64,000 nucleotides of DNA, from positions 186,001 to 250,000 of the forward strand of contig CP103908.1 of the NCBI GenBank assembly GCA_024970065.1, in the 5' to 3' direction. The DNA is from Pediococcus acidilactici. GTDB lineage: Bacteria > Bacillota > Bacilli > Lactobacillales > Lactobacillaceae. The translations under genes and the position numbers were made by a program. Below are positions 30,143 to 38,216 of this stretch, piece by piece. Under the pieces are notes generated by a model. The model searched no databases and was not told the origin of the DNA. It saw nothing but the letters and a program-made list of their open reading frames with translations. Every line of letters begins with the position of its first letter. Position 1 is the stretch's first letter.

Positions 30143-31507
30143 ATGGATTCGAAATATCGGGTTGAAAGTATCAAAAAGCAGTATCGGCATATGACCTATT
30201 GGGATATGTTTGCGACTTGGATTGGGGCTAACGCCAATAATGGAACCTGGTTTATTGGGGGAATTATTGCGGCGTGCGGTTTTTGGGGCGGAATCAAGGC
30301 GCTCTTGATTGCCTCTAGTATTTCGTACATATTTTTGATGATGGTTGGCTATATGGGAACTAAAACCGGGGTCTCCACGATGGCACTTTCACGAGCTTCG
30401 TTTGGGATTCGAGGAAGCATCATTCCATCCTTGGTAAATTTAACCCAGTTTGTAGGTTGGACGGCGGTGAACACCTTCATTGCGGCCACTTCCGTATCTT
30501 ACATCTTACATAGCTTTTGGGGTTGGCCCGTTTACGGACAACCTGGTGGTAATTTAGGCTTAATTGTCGGGATTGTGGTAATGAGCATCCTCCATTTACT
30601 TAGCATCGTTGCTGGTCAGCGCTCAATTCAAATTATCGAACGAATTGGGATTATCTTAGTAATTATTTTTGTGATTTGGGAATCCGTGGTGGTATTCCAC
30701 GACGTTTCCTTTAGCCAAATTGCACACTGGCAAGTACCGCACCACTTAAAAATGGACCAAGGGACCGCGATGGACACGCTAGCTGCGTTTAACCTTGCGT
30801 GGGTTACGGCCGGTGCAGACTTTACTCGTTTCACTAAGAAGGTAAATACCGCCACTACCGCTCCGTTTTTGGGTGCTAATTTAGGAGTCTTTGGGTTTGC
30901 GTTTATTGGATTAAGCGCCACGATTAGTATCGCGGTCAGCTCGGGAGTTTACGACCCTAATAACTCGGACCCTAGTACGATTGCTAACCGGCTGGGACTG
31001 GGTGTGATCGCGATGATCGTTATTATGCTAACTAGTATGACGGCAAATGCGGTTAATATTCAGGCTGCGGGCTCGGCCTTGAATAACATGTTTAGCAAAT
31101 TATCTTTGAAACAATCATTACTGATTACTACCATAATTGCTACGGTGGTCACGTTCATTCCCGTCTTCTACGGTAGTTTCTTAACCACTTTTACAGCCTT
31201 TTTGGATTACGTTGGCATGGTCCTTGGCCCGATTATCAGCATCATGGTGGTGGACTACTTCTTGATTGCCAAACAACGTTACGCGGCGAAAGATTTAGGT
31301 GATCCCCACGGACCATATTGGTACCATAAGGGAATTCACTGGACGGCCTTTGGACTTTGGATTTTTGGTGTATTAATTTATAGCGCTTTACAAAGGGTAA
31401 GTTTTGTTCAAAAATATACGGGAGCAACCTTTTTGGTGATGATTTTGATTGGTTGTCTATATTGGGGAATTATGCAACTAGAAAAGGGGAAGCACGATGC
31501 TAATTAA
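30143..31507 (+). CDS. codB: Cytosine permease (NCS1 family)
   Basis: Membrane symporter for cytosine, 454 residues with about 12 hydrophobic segments. The NCS1 signs are [17 protein letters not shown] in helix 1, [24 protein letters not shown] around helices 2-3, and [15 protein letters not shown] in the middle. The cytosine deaminase gene overlaps its last 11 bases, which identifies the substrate more strongly than the sequence does. GGGGG lies about ten bases before ATG 30143. Imports cytosine so that CodA can make uracil. Confidence 0.92.
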   Translation: MDSKYRVESIKKQYRHMTYWDMFATWIGANANNGTWFIGGIIAACGFWGGIKALLIASSISYIFLMMVGYMGTKTGVSTMALSRASFGIRGSIIPSLVNLTQFVGWTAVNTFIAATSVSYILHSFWGWPVYGQPGGNLGLIVGIVVMSILHLLSIVAGQRSIQIIERIGIILVIIFVIWESVVVFHDVSFSQIAHWQVPHHLKMDQGTAMDTLAAFNLAWVTAGADFTRFTKKVNTATTAPFLGANLGVFGFAFIGLSATISIAVSSGVYDPNNSDPSTIANRLGLGVIAMIVIMLTSMTANAVNIQAAGSALNNMFSKLSLKQSLLITTIIATVVTFIPVFYGSFLTTFTAFLDYVGMVLGPIISIMVVDYFLIAKQRYAAKDLGDPHGPYWYHKGIHWTAFGLWIFGVLIYSALQRVSFVQKYTGATFLVMILIGCLYWGIMQLEKGKHDAN

Positions 31508-32732
31508 AGGTGTGTATATTGAGAACGCAAAGGAACCAAAGGATGTCCGGATTGAAGGAGGAGTTTTTCAAGAGATTGCTTCTAATTTACCCCCTCGTGA
31601 AAGTGAGGAAGTGATTGAGGCACAAGGCAAACTATTGTTGCCACCTTTCGTTGATTCGCACGTTCATTTAGACGCAACGCTGACGGCGGGCGATCCCGAA
31701 TGGAATGAATCGGGTACCTTGTTTGATGGAATTCGAATTTGGGCGGAACGTAAAAAGAGCCTTACGAAAAAAGACGTTAAAACTCGGGCTTTGCAAACGT
31801 TAAAGCGTCAGGCCCAGCATGGAATTCAATACGTGCGGAGCCACGTGGACACTACCGATCCTAATTTTACGGCGTTAGAAGCCCTATTAGAAGTTAAGGA
31901 CGAAGTAAAAGACTTCATGGAATTGCAGTTAGTTGCCTTTCCACAAGAAGGAATTTGGTCGTTTCCTAATGGTAAGCAGTTGTTGAAACAAGCGGTTACG
32001 ATGGGAGTTGACGTAATTGGTGGCATTCCGCATTTTGAATTTAACCGGGATTACGGAGTCGCTTCCCTGAAGTACATTGTTGAATTGGCAGAAAAGTATG
32101 ATAAATTAGTGGACGTTCACTGTGATGAAATTGACGATCCGAATTCGCGACACTTGGAAGTGTTGGCGACCTTGGCTTACGAAAGCGGCCTGAAAAATCA
32201 GGTCACGGCTAGCCACACTACTGCAATGGGGTCGTACAACGACGCCTACGTCTACAAGTTGATGCGACTCTTGGAAATGTCGGAAATTAACATGGTTTCC
32301 AACCCGTTAATCAACATTCACCTGGGTGGACGTTTCGATACGTATCCAAAGCGGCGCGGGTTAACCCGGGTGAAGGAACTGCTAGAACATCACGTCAACG
32401 TCTCGTTTGGTGAAGACGATGTGAAGGATCCGTGGTACCCAATGGGTGATGGCAACATGTTGGATTCGGTTCACATGGGCATTCACGCGGCACAGCTGAT
32501 GGGGTATTCACAAATTATGGATTCTTACAATCTGACTACTAATAACGGAGCCAAGACGCTTAACGTTGAGGATCACTACGGGATCGCGGTTGGCAAACCA
32601 GCTAACTGTTTGATTTTTAACGCGGATAATTTTTATGACGAATTAAACGAACGCAAAGAATTGCTGTACTCCATTCATCAAGGAAAAGTGATTGTCCAAA
32701 CTCAACCAGCACAAATTAAAACTAATTTCTAA
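31497..32732 (+). CDS. codA: Cytosine deaminase
   Basis: Metal-dependent amidohydrolase turning cytosine into uracil and ammonia for pyrimidine salvage, 411 residues. Metal ligands: HVH in DSHVHLD, His in [10 protein letters not shown], His in [10 protein letters not shown] and the Asp of [14 protein letters not shown]. The long match to E. coli CodA around [20 protein letters not shown] makes the call firm. One active-site neighbour differs: E. coli has GHDD, here GEDD; the metal Asp is kept. Overlap with codB shows translational coupling. Ends with a strong terminator. Confidence 0.94.
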   Translation: MLIKGVYIENAKEPKDVRIEGGVFQEIASNLPPRESEEVIEAQGKLLLPPFVDSHVHLDATLTAGDPEWNESGTLFDGIRIWAERKKSLTKKDVKTRALQTLKRQAQHGIQYVRSHVDTTDPNFTALEALLEVKDEVKDFMELQLVAFPQEGIWSFPNGKQLLKQAVTMGVDVIGGIPHFEFNRDYGVASLKYIVELAEKYDKLVDVHCDEIDDPNSRHLEVLATLAYESGLKNQVTASHTTAMGSYNDAYVYKLMRLLEMSEINMVSNPLINIHLGGRFDTYPKRRGLTRVKELLEHHVNVSFGEDDVKDPWYPMGDGNMLDSVHMGIHAAQLMGYSQIMDSYNLTTNNGAKTLNVEDHYGIAVGKPANCLIFNADNFYDELNERKELLYSIHQGKVIVQTQPAQIKTNF

Positions 32733-32736
32733 AACC

Positions 32737-32781
32737 AATTGGCAACTCAACGGGCATTTCGTTAGGGTTGCCAATTTTTTT
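32737..32781 (+). terminator. Terminator of codBA
   Basis: AATTGGCAAC/GTTGCCAATT arms followed by a run of T. Confidence 0.88.
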
Positions 32782-32823
32782 GTGCGATAATTTAATTCAA
32801 ATACAAACAAGGAAGTTGAGCGC

Positions 32824-34356
32824 ATGAAAGAGTTAGTTCAGACCTTCGCCGAGCAGAAAAACGACCTGTGGCAAGCTTTACTCCAGCATTTGGGGATTTC
32901 ACTGGTTGCGTTGGTATTGGCGATTGTAATTGCAATGCCTTTGGCAATTTGGGCGACGCGACACCGCAAAATTGCGGAAGTTTTATTACAGATAACGGGA
33001 GTTTTGCAAACGATTCCGTCTTTAGCCTTATTGGGATTGCTAATTCCATTAGTGGGGATTGGCAGCGTGCCAGCTATCATTGCCTTGGTAGTGTACGCCC
33101 TGTTACCTATATTTCAAAATACATACGTTGGGATCACCGAGATTGACCCATCGTTAGAAGAGGCGGCGGATGCTTTTGGAATGCGGCCGTTACAAAAGCT
33201 ATTTCGTGTGGAATTACCCACCGCAATGCCGGTAATTATTTCGGGAATTCGGACAGGATTGGTTTTGATTATCGGAACGGCGACGTTGGCCGCGTTGATT
33301 GGCGCTGGAGGACTCGGGAACTTTATCCTCCTAGGAATTAACCGTAACGACCCTGCATTAATTTTGGTGGGAGCCATTAGTTCCGCTCTATTAGCAATTG
33401 GGTTGAGCGCGTTATTAAACGTTTTACAACGGTGGTCGGTGAAAAAAATCACCATTAGTTTAGCAATTCTGGTAGTAGCGGTTACCGGCGCCACAGCCGC
33501 AAAAATATTAACTCCGCCGACCGAAACGATTACGATTGCGGGGAAATTAGGTTCGGAGCCGGACATCTTAATCAATATGTACAAGGATTTAATTGAAGAG
33601 GAAGCTCCCCATACTAAAGTGACCTTAAAGCAAAATTTTGGGGAAACGAGTTTCTTATTTAACGCGCTGAAGGCCGACAAAATTGATATTTATCCAGAAT
33701 TTAGCGGTACCGTATTAGAAACTTTGGTGAAGGATGCCCCTTCTCAGCGCCTAAGTGCGGCACAAACTTACGCGACTGGTCGTAAATTGTTAGCTCAACA
33801 ATATCAAATGGATTATTTGAAACCGATGCGTTACCAAAACACCTACGCTCTAGTGGTGAAAAAAGATTTCGCAAAACAACATCATCTAGAAAATATTTCG
33901 GATTTAAGCCGGATTGAAAACCAGCTACACGGGGGGATGACGCTCGAGTTCATTAACCGCAAGGACGGGTGGAAAGGAATTCAAAAAGCGTACGGCTTAG
34001 AGTTTCCGGTCAAGTCAATGCAGGCTTCGTTGCGCTATTCGGCAATTAAAAATGGGCAAATTAACGTTGCCGACGCCTACTCCACGGACAGTCAGATTCG
34101 GCAGCTCGGGCTGCAAGTTCTCAAGGATGACCAACACGTTTTTCCACCGTACCAAGGCGCGCCGTTAATGAAGAAGAGCTTTGCTAAAAAACATCCGCAA
34201 GTGGTCCGCGCGTTAAATCGCTTAGCAGGCAAAATTACGGAAGCAGAAATGCAAGAGATGAATTATCAAGTGAACGTCCAAAAACGTTCCGCCCAACAGG
34301 TGGCCCACGACTATTTGGTCAGCAAGGGTTTGTTGAAAGGAGCCGAACGTAAATGA
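32824..34356 (+). CDS. ABC transporter permease fused to substrate-binding protein (quaternary amine type)
   Basis: One 510-residue chain with both the inner-membrane permease (about 1-215, five to six helices, with the EAADAFGMRPLQKLFRVELP coupling loop) and the substrate-binding domain (about 230-505, OpuAC type; starts TITIAGKLGSEPDILINMY). A hydrophobic segment near 203-222 tethers the binding domain outside. Fused permease/binding proteins of this kind import glycine betaine, carnitine or choline as compatible solutes in lactic acid bacteria. The ATPase gene overlaps by four bases (ATGA). GAAGTTGAGCGC precedes ATG 32824. The exact ligand is not readable. Confidence 0.9.
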   Translation: MKELVQTFAEQKNDLWQALLQHLGISLVALVLAIVIAMPLAIWATRHRKIAEVLLQITGVLQTIPSLALLGLLIPLVGIGSVPAIIALVVYALLPIFQNTYVGITEIDPSLEEAADAFGMRPLQKLFRVELPTAMPVIISGIRTGLVLIIGTATLAALIGAGGLGNFILLGINRNDPALILVGAISSALLAIGLSALLNVLQRWSVKKITISLAILVVAVTGATAAKILTPPTETITIAGKLGSEPDILINMYKDLIEEEAPHTKVTLKQNFGETSFLFNALKADKIDIYPEFSGTVLETLVKDAPSQRLSAAQTYATGRKLLAQQYQMDYLKPMRYQNTYALVVKKDFAKQHHLENISDLSRIENQLHGGMTLEFINRKDGWKGIQKAYGLEFPVKSMQASLRYSAIKNGQINVADAYSTDSQIRQLGLQVLKDDQHVFPPYQGAPLMKKSFAKKHPQVVRALNRLAGKITEAEMQEMNYQVNVQKRSAQQVAHDYLVSKGLLKGAERK

Positions 34357-35318
34357 GTAAGACAATGATTGAATTTCGGCACGTGAAAAAGATTTTTGGT
34401 GGTCGAACAGTAATTGATGACCTAAATTTTACGGTTAAGGAGGGCGAAATTTTCGTCCTGGTCGGAACTTCTGGTAGCGGGAAAACGACCACTTTAAAAA
34501 TGATCAACCAGTTGTTTGTGCAAACCGCCGGTGACATTTTGTTTAACGGGCAGAGAATAAAGGATTATGATTTGCGTAATTTACGTTTGGAGATTGGGTA
34601 CGTGCTCCAACAAATTGCCCTATTTCCGACGATGACCGTAGAACAAAACATCAGTTTGATTCCAGAAATGAAGCGGGTCGATAAAGAAGAGGTTAAACGA
34701 CGGGTTACCCAACTCTTAGAAGGTGTTGATTTAGACCCGGAACGCTACCGCAAACGGTACCCGCGGGAGCTTTCGGGAGGCGAGCAACAACGAATCGGAA
34801 TTCTTCGTGCACTGGCTGCGCAACCACCGGTGGTATTGTTTGACGAGCCTTTCAGCGCGTTAGACCCTTTGGTGCGGGCGCAGTTACAAGACTTAGTTTT
34901 AAAGTTGCACCAAAAATTTAAGAACACGATTGTTTTTGTTACCCACGATATGGACGAAGCCCTGAAATTAGGGGATCGCATTGGCGTGATGAAGGACGGA
35001 CAGTTGTTACAAGTAGCCACCCCGAAAGAAATTGCCCAACATCCCGCCAACGAATTCGTGGAAAATTTCTTTTCAGCCACCGTGGGCAAGAACCTATACC
35101 AAACCGAAGTGGAAAAGGTGGTGCGCACAGGTTTTGGGGTGCCGGCGCCGTCTGCGACAGAAAAATTACCTGTCATCCCAAGGACGGCCAGTTTAGACGA
35201 GGTGTTCCAGCAGTTAGCTGAGCACCCAAATTTACAGGTGGTGGATGAACACGGGCAGACTACTGGCTGGGTGGACCGGCCGTCCTTGTTTAAGTATTTG
35301 AGTGAGACAGTCCATTAA
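34353..35318 (+). CDS. ABC transporter ATPase, glycine betaine/carnitine/choline type
   Basis: ATP-binding subunit of the solute importer encoded just upstream, 321 residues. Walker A GTSGSGKTT (about 37-45), Q-loop LQQIALFPTMTV, signature LSGGEQQRIGI, Walker B VVLFDEPFSALD and the switch His in VTHDMDEA are all present. After the nucleotide-binding domain (about 1-240) only about 70 residues remain, carrying what looks like one CBS-like unit (VVDEHGQTTGWV) instead of the tandem CBS pair that senses ionic strength in OpuA. It may thus lack that osmosensor. Translationally coupled to the permease/binding gene. Confidence 0.92.
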   Translation: MSKTMIEFRHVKKIFGGRTVIDDLNFTVKEGEIFVLVGTSGSGKTTTLKMINQLFVQTAGDILFNGQRIKDYDLRNLRLEIGYVLQQIALFPTMTVEQNISLIPEMKRVDKEEVKRRVTQLLEGVDLDPERYRKRYPRELSGGEQQRIGILRALAAQPPVVLFDEPFSALDPLVRAQLQDLVLKLHQKFKNTIVFVTHDMDEALKLGDRIGVMKDGQLLQVATPKEIAQHPANEFVENFFSATVGKNLYQTEVEKVVRTGFGVPAPSATEKLPVIPRTASLDEVFQQLAEHPNLQVVDEHGQTTGWVDRPSLFKYLSETVH

Positions 35319-35341
35319 TTTAGTTAATGAGGGGGAGCATT

Positions 35342-36679
35342 ATGGAAAAATTTGACGTAGTTATTATTGGTGCAGGGCCTGCGGGCTTAGGGCTAGCGTA
35401 TGATTTAAAACAAGCTGGCCAAACCGTGGCGGTAGTGGAAGAAAATCGCTGGGGCGGGACTTGCCCCAACCGCGGGTGTGATCCTAAAAAAGTTTTAATG
35501 GCGGCGGTGGAAGCCAAGTTACGTAGCCGCCACCTCGTTGGGAAGGGCTTAGAAAACGAACCGGAAATCGACTGGCCCTCCTTAATGCGTTTCAAAGAAA
35601 CGTTCACGGACCCAGTTTCTTCAAGCAGTCGCAAGGGATTAGTCGACGCCGGGATCACGGTTTTAGACGGGCACGCTGAATTTGTGGACCAACACACGCT
35701 AAAAGTAGGCGAACAGCGGGTGGAAAGCAGGCAATTCGTAATCGCCACTGGTCAACGTCCGGGACGCCTAAGCAAAATTGAAAATGAAGCATTGATGCAA
35801 ACTAGTACAGACTTTTTAGCAATGCCGGAACTGCCTAAGCGAATTGCCTTAGTAGGGGGCGGTTACATTGCCTTTGAATTGGCAGCCATCGCGAACGCTG
35901 CCGGTGCGGAAGTGCACGTGATTCATCATAACGATCGGCCCCTAAAGCAGTTCCCAGCAGAAAGCGTTAAGCAATTTATGGGACAACTGACTAAACAAGG
36001 GGTCCAATTCCATTTAAATATTGACGTTACCGCGATCGAAAAAAACACGGAGGGGATGACCTTGCGTGATGATCATCAATTTAATTTGCCGGTGGACCGG
36101 GTGTTCGTTACTGCCGGCCGAGTGCCTAACTTGGATACGCTCAACCTTGACCAAATTGGGGTGGAGACCGCGAAAAATGGTATCATGGTAGATGACCATT
36201 TGAAAACTACGGTAAGCAACATCTATGCAATGGGCGACGTGGTGGCTAAAGCGCAACCGAAATTAACTCCAGTAGCGGGCTTTGAAGCACAATATTTGGC
36301 GCAGCTGTTGACCGACCAAAGTTCGGCAGCCATTACGTATCCGGCAATTCCAACCGTCGTGTATGGGGTTCCGCAATTAGCGAAGGCTGGAATGGGAATC
36401 ACGACTGCACAAAAAGATTCGCAACGCTACGAAATTAAGGATTTGGATCTAACTAATTGGTTTACCTACCGGCGGATTCAAGACCCAGATGCACGGGCAA
36501 CGGTGGTGGTTGACCGCCAGTCCCAACAAGTAGTGGGCGTGGTCACCATGAGTAGTGAAGCCGAACACGTGATAAACGACCTTACATGGCTGATTAACCA
36601 TGGTGGTAGCCTTAGCGAATTACAACGGCAAATTTTTGCGTACCCCACCGAAGCTAGTGACTTAGAGTACTTGCGGTAG
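35342..36679 (+). CDS. FAD-dependent disulfide-reductase family protein with altered C-terminal catalytic site
   Basis: Pyridine-nucleotide disulfide oxidoreductase, 445 residues, resembling glutathione reductase. FAD motif GAGPAGLGLAYD (10-21), redox disulfide Cys41/Cys46 in GGTCPNRGC, NAD(P)H motif GGGYIAFELAAIANAAG and the second FAD motif IYAMGDV are in place. The C-terminal interface usually reads HPTxxE with the proton-donating His; here it is YPTEAS with Tyr434. This changes the site that serves the partner subunit in true disulfide reductases, so it may use another substrate. AGGGGGAG precedes ATG 35342, only 23 bases after the ABC ATPase, so it may be cotranscribed. Confidence 0.85.
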   Translation: MEKFDVVIIGAGPAGLGLAYDLKQAGQTVAVVEENRWGGTCPNRGCDPKKVLMAAVEAKLRSRHLVGKGLENEPEIDWPSLMRFKETFTDPVSSSSRKGLVDAGITVLDGHAEFVDQHTLKVGEQRVESRQFVIATGQRPGRLSKIENEALMQTSTDFLAMPELPKRIALVGGGYIAFELAAIANAAGAEVHVIHHNDRPLKQFPAESVKQFMGQLTKQGVQFHLNIDVTAIEKNTEGMTLRDDHQFNLPVDRVFVTAGRVPNLDTLNLDQIGVETAKNGIMVDDHLKTTVSNIYAMGDVVAKAQPKLTPVAGFEAQYLAQLLTDQSSAAITYPAIPTVVYGVPQLAKAGMGITTAQKDSQRYEIKDLDLTNWFTYRRIQDPDARATVVVDRQSQQVVGVVTMSSEAEHVINDLTWLINHGGSLSELQRQIFAYPTEASDLEYLR

Positions 36680-36708
36680 TTAAAATTTAAGAAAAGGATC
36701 GTGATTTA

Positions 36709-37869
36709 ATGGAGTTCGTGGGCGTCCTCGTTTTGATCTTGGGATTAACGCTGTTAGCGGGCCACTTTGCACAACGGATCGGCATTCCTGCCGTAGTTGG
36801 CCAATTACTGGTGGGAATTGTTTTAGGACCGGGAGTTTTAGGGGTAATTCACAGTAACGAAATCACCGCGGTGTTTTCCGAAATCGGAGTCATTATTCTG
36901 ATGTTTTTAGCCGGGTTAGAAAGCGACTTGAAGATGTTAAAGCGTTATATTAAACCGGCGCTAGTCGTTGCCGTCATGGGGGTAATTTTGCCAATTGCTC
37001 TGGTAGGCGGCGCGAGTTTGATCTTCGGGGTTAGCCCAATGGAAGCCCTCTTCATTGGGGTGATTTTTTCGGCTACTTCGGTAAGCATTTCGGTAGAGGT
37101 GTTGAAAGAATACCAGACCCTAAATACCAAAGAGGGCGCGACAATTTTGGGCGCGGCAGTGGCTGATGACATCCTTGGCGTATTGTTATTAGGGGTAATG
37201 ATTGCCTTAACTAGTTCGAGCGGCGGCTCACGGACTAGTTTAGGCGGCGCGCTTTTTTACCAAGTGCTATTTTTCATTGCCGTGTACGTGATTGGAAAAT
37301 GGCTGGTGCCGATGCTAATGCGAGCAGCGGACCATCTTTACATTACCGCTGCCCGACCAGTAATGTCGATCATTATTTGTCTGGGACTGGCTTGGTTAGC
37401 AGACGTAGCTGGTTTGAGTGGCGCCATCGGGGCGTTCTTTGCCGGCGTTGCCGTTTCGTTGACTGACGAAAACGACGAGTTAAATGAAAGCATTGAGCCA
37501 ATTGGCTACGCCGTTTTTATTCCAGTATTCTTCGTTAGCGTAGGGCTTTCGATGTCGTTTGCGGGCTTGCAGTCGGTAATCGGGTTGATTATCACTTTGA
37601 CGGTGTTAGCGACCTTGACCAAGTTGCTAGGTTGCGGCGCCGGCGCGTACCTGTCCGGCTTTGACGTAACCAGTAGCGGAGTGATTGGTGCCGGGATGAT
37701 TTCCCGGGGCGAAATGGCGCTGATTACCTTGCAAATTGGGTATGGAGAACACTTAATGAGTGAAACATACTATTCCGCAATTGTGTTGGTAATCGTGCTG
37801 GTAACGTTGATTGCACCGTTCATTTTAAAAGATGCGATCAAGTATAATAAGCGCGCGATGGCACGATAA
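36709..37869 (+). CDS. Cation/proton antiporter, CPA2 (NapA-like)
   Basis: Membrane Na+(K+)/H+ antiporter of 386 residues with about 12 hydrophobic segments. The CPA2 signature is present: PAVVGQLLVGIVLGPGVLG in the first helices, FLAGLESDLKML, and the ion-binding pair Asp153-Asp154 in AAVADDILGVLLLG; two adjacent Asp suggest electrogenic exchange as in NapA/NhaA-like proteins. There is no C-terminal nucleotide-binding (RCK) domain. It begins 29 bases after the reductase gene with AAAGGATCG as ribosome site. Role: pH and salt balance, in line with the osmolyte importer upstream. Confidence 0.9.
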   Translation: MEFVGVLVLILGLTLLAGHFAQRIGIPAVVGQLLVGIVLGPGVLGVIHSNEITAVFSEIGVIILMFLAGLESDLKMLKRYIKPALVVAVMGVILPIALVGGASLIFGVSPMEALFIGVIFSATSVSISVEVLKEYQTLNTKEGATILGAAVADDILGVLLLGVMIALTSSSGGSRTSLGGALFYQVLFFIAVYVIGKWLVPMLMRAADHLYITAARPVMSIIICLGLAWLADVAGLSGAIGAFFAGVAVSLTDENDELNESIEPIGYAVFIPVFFVSVGLSMSFAGLQSVIGLIITLTVLATLTKLLGCGAGAYLSGFDVTSSGVIGAGMISRGEMALITLQIGYGEHLMSETYYSAIVLVIVLVTLIAPFILKDAIKYNKRAMAR

Positions 37870-37879
37870 ATATAACTGA

Positions 37880-38056
37880 ATGTGGGACAAAAAGACGAGC
37901 ATTAACTGAAAAAAAAGACCGTTATACCTTAATTTGGCATAACGGTCTTTTTGATTAAGCGGAGCAAGTTGGCGTTTGACGCACGTTTTGACTTTATTGA
38001 AGTCAAAGCATCCAAGTAATTTTTAGTTTTTTCTCAGCTACATCTTTTTAATTTTT
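37880..38056 (+). repeat. Dispersed repeat unit around the antiporter terminator
   Basis: Contains ATGTGGGACAAAAAGACG and GCATTAACTGA, the terminator hairpin, then the tail GATTAAGCGGAGCAAGTTGG...GACGCACGTTTTGACTTTATT. The tail matches the unit at 11.2 kb (ACGCACGTTTTG plus AAAGTCAAA) and the general family. Confidence 0.6.
37913..37952 (+). terminator. Rho-independent terminator of the antiporter gene
   Basis: AAAAAGACCGTTATACC/GGCATAACGGTCTTTTT stem. Confidence 0.9.
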
Positions 38057-38216
38057 AGAGCTTACCCGAAGATTTCCACACTCTTTTTGTGGAACCGTGC
38101 TCCAATCTTCAAGCCCTTCCGGCTAACCAAATTAGAACATCAATCGCCTACTCGGCGCTTAATATTCTAATTCCGTTAGTCCTCAGAGCTTCCCCGAAGA
38201 TTTCCACACTCTTTTT
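38057..38216 (-). repeat. Repeat unit flanked by a 32-bp duplication of the helD 3' end
   Basis: Bases 38057-38088 and 38185-38216 are the same 32 bases with one mismatch; on the minus strand both encode RVWKSSGKL followed by a stop (TAA distal, TGA in the gene). Between them (38089-38184), in minus orientation, is one dispersed repeat unit with hairpin AATTAGAATATTAAGCG... and tail GGTTAGCCGGAAG...GGAGCACGGTT. Confidence 0.8.

Noticed and set aside
38057..38088. A second small gene or pseudogene ending in RVWKSSGKL
   Set aside because: Only nine codons are duplicated; it is a remnant of the helD end, not a gene.
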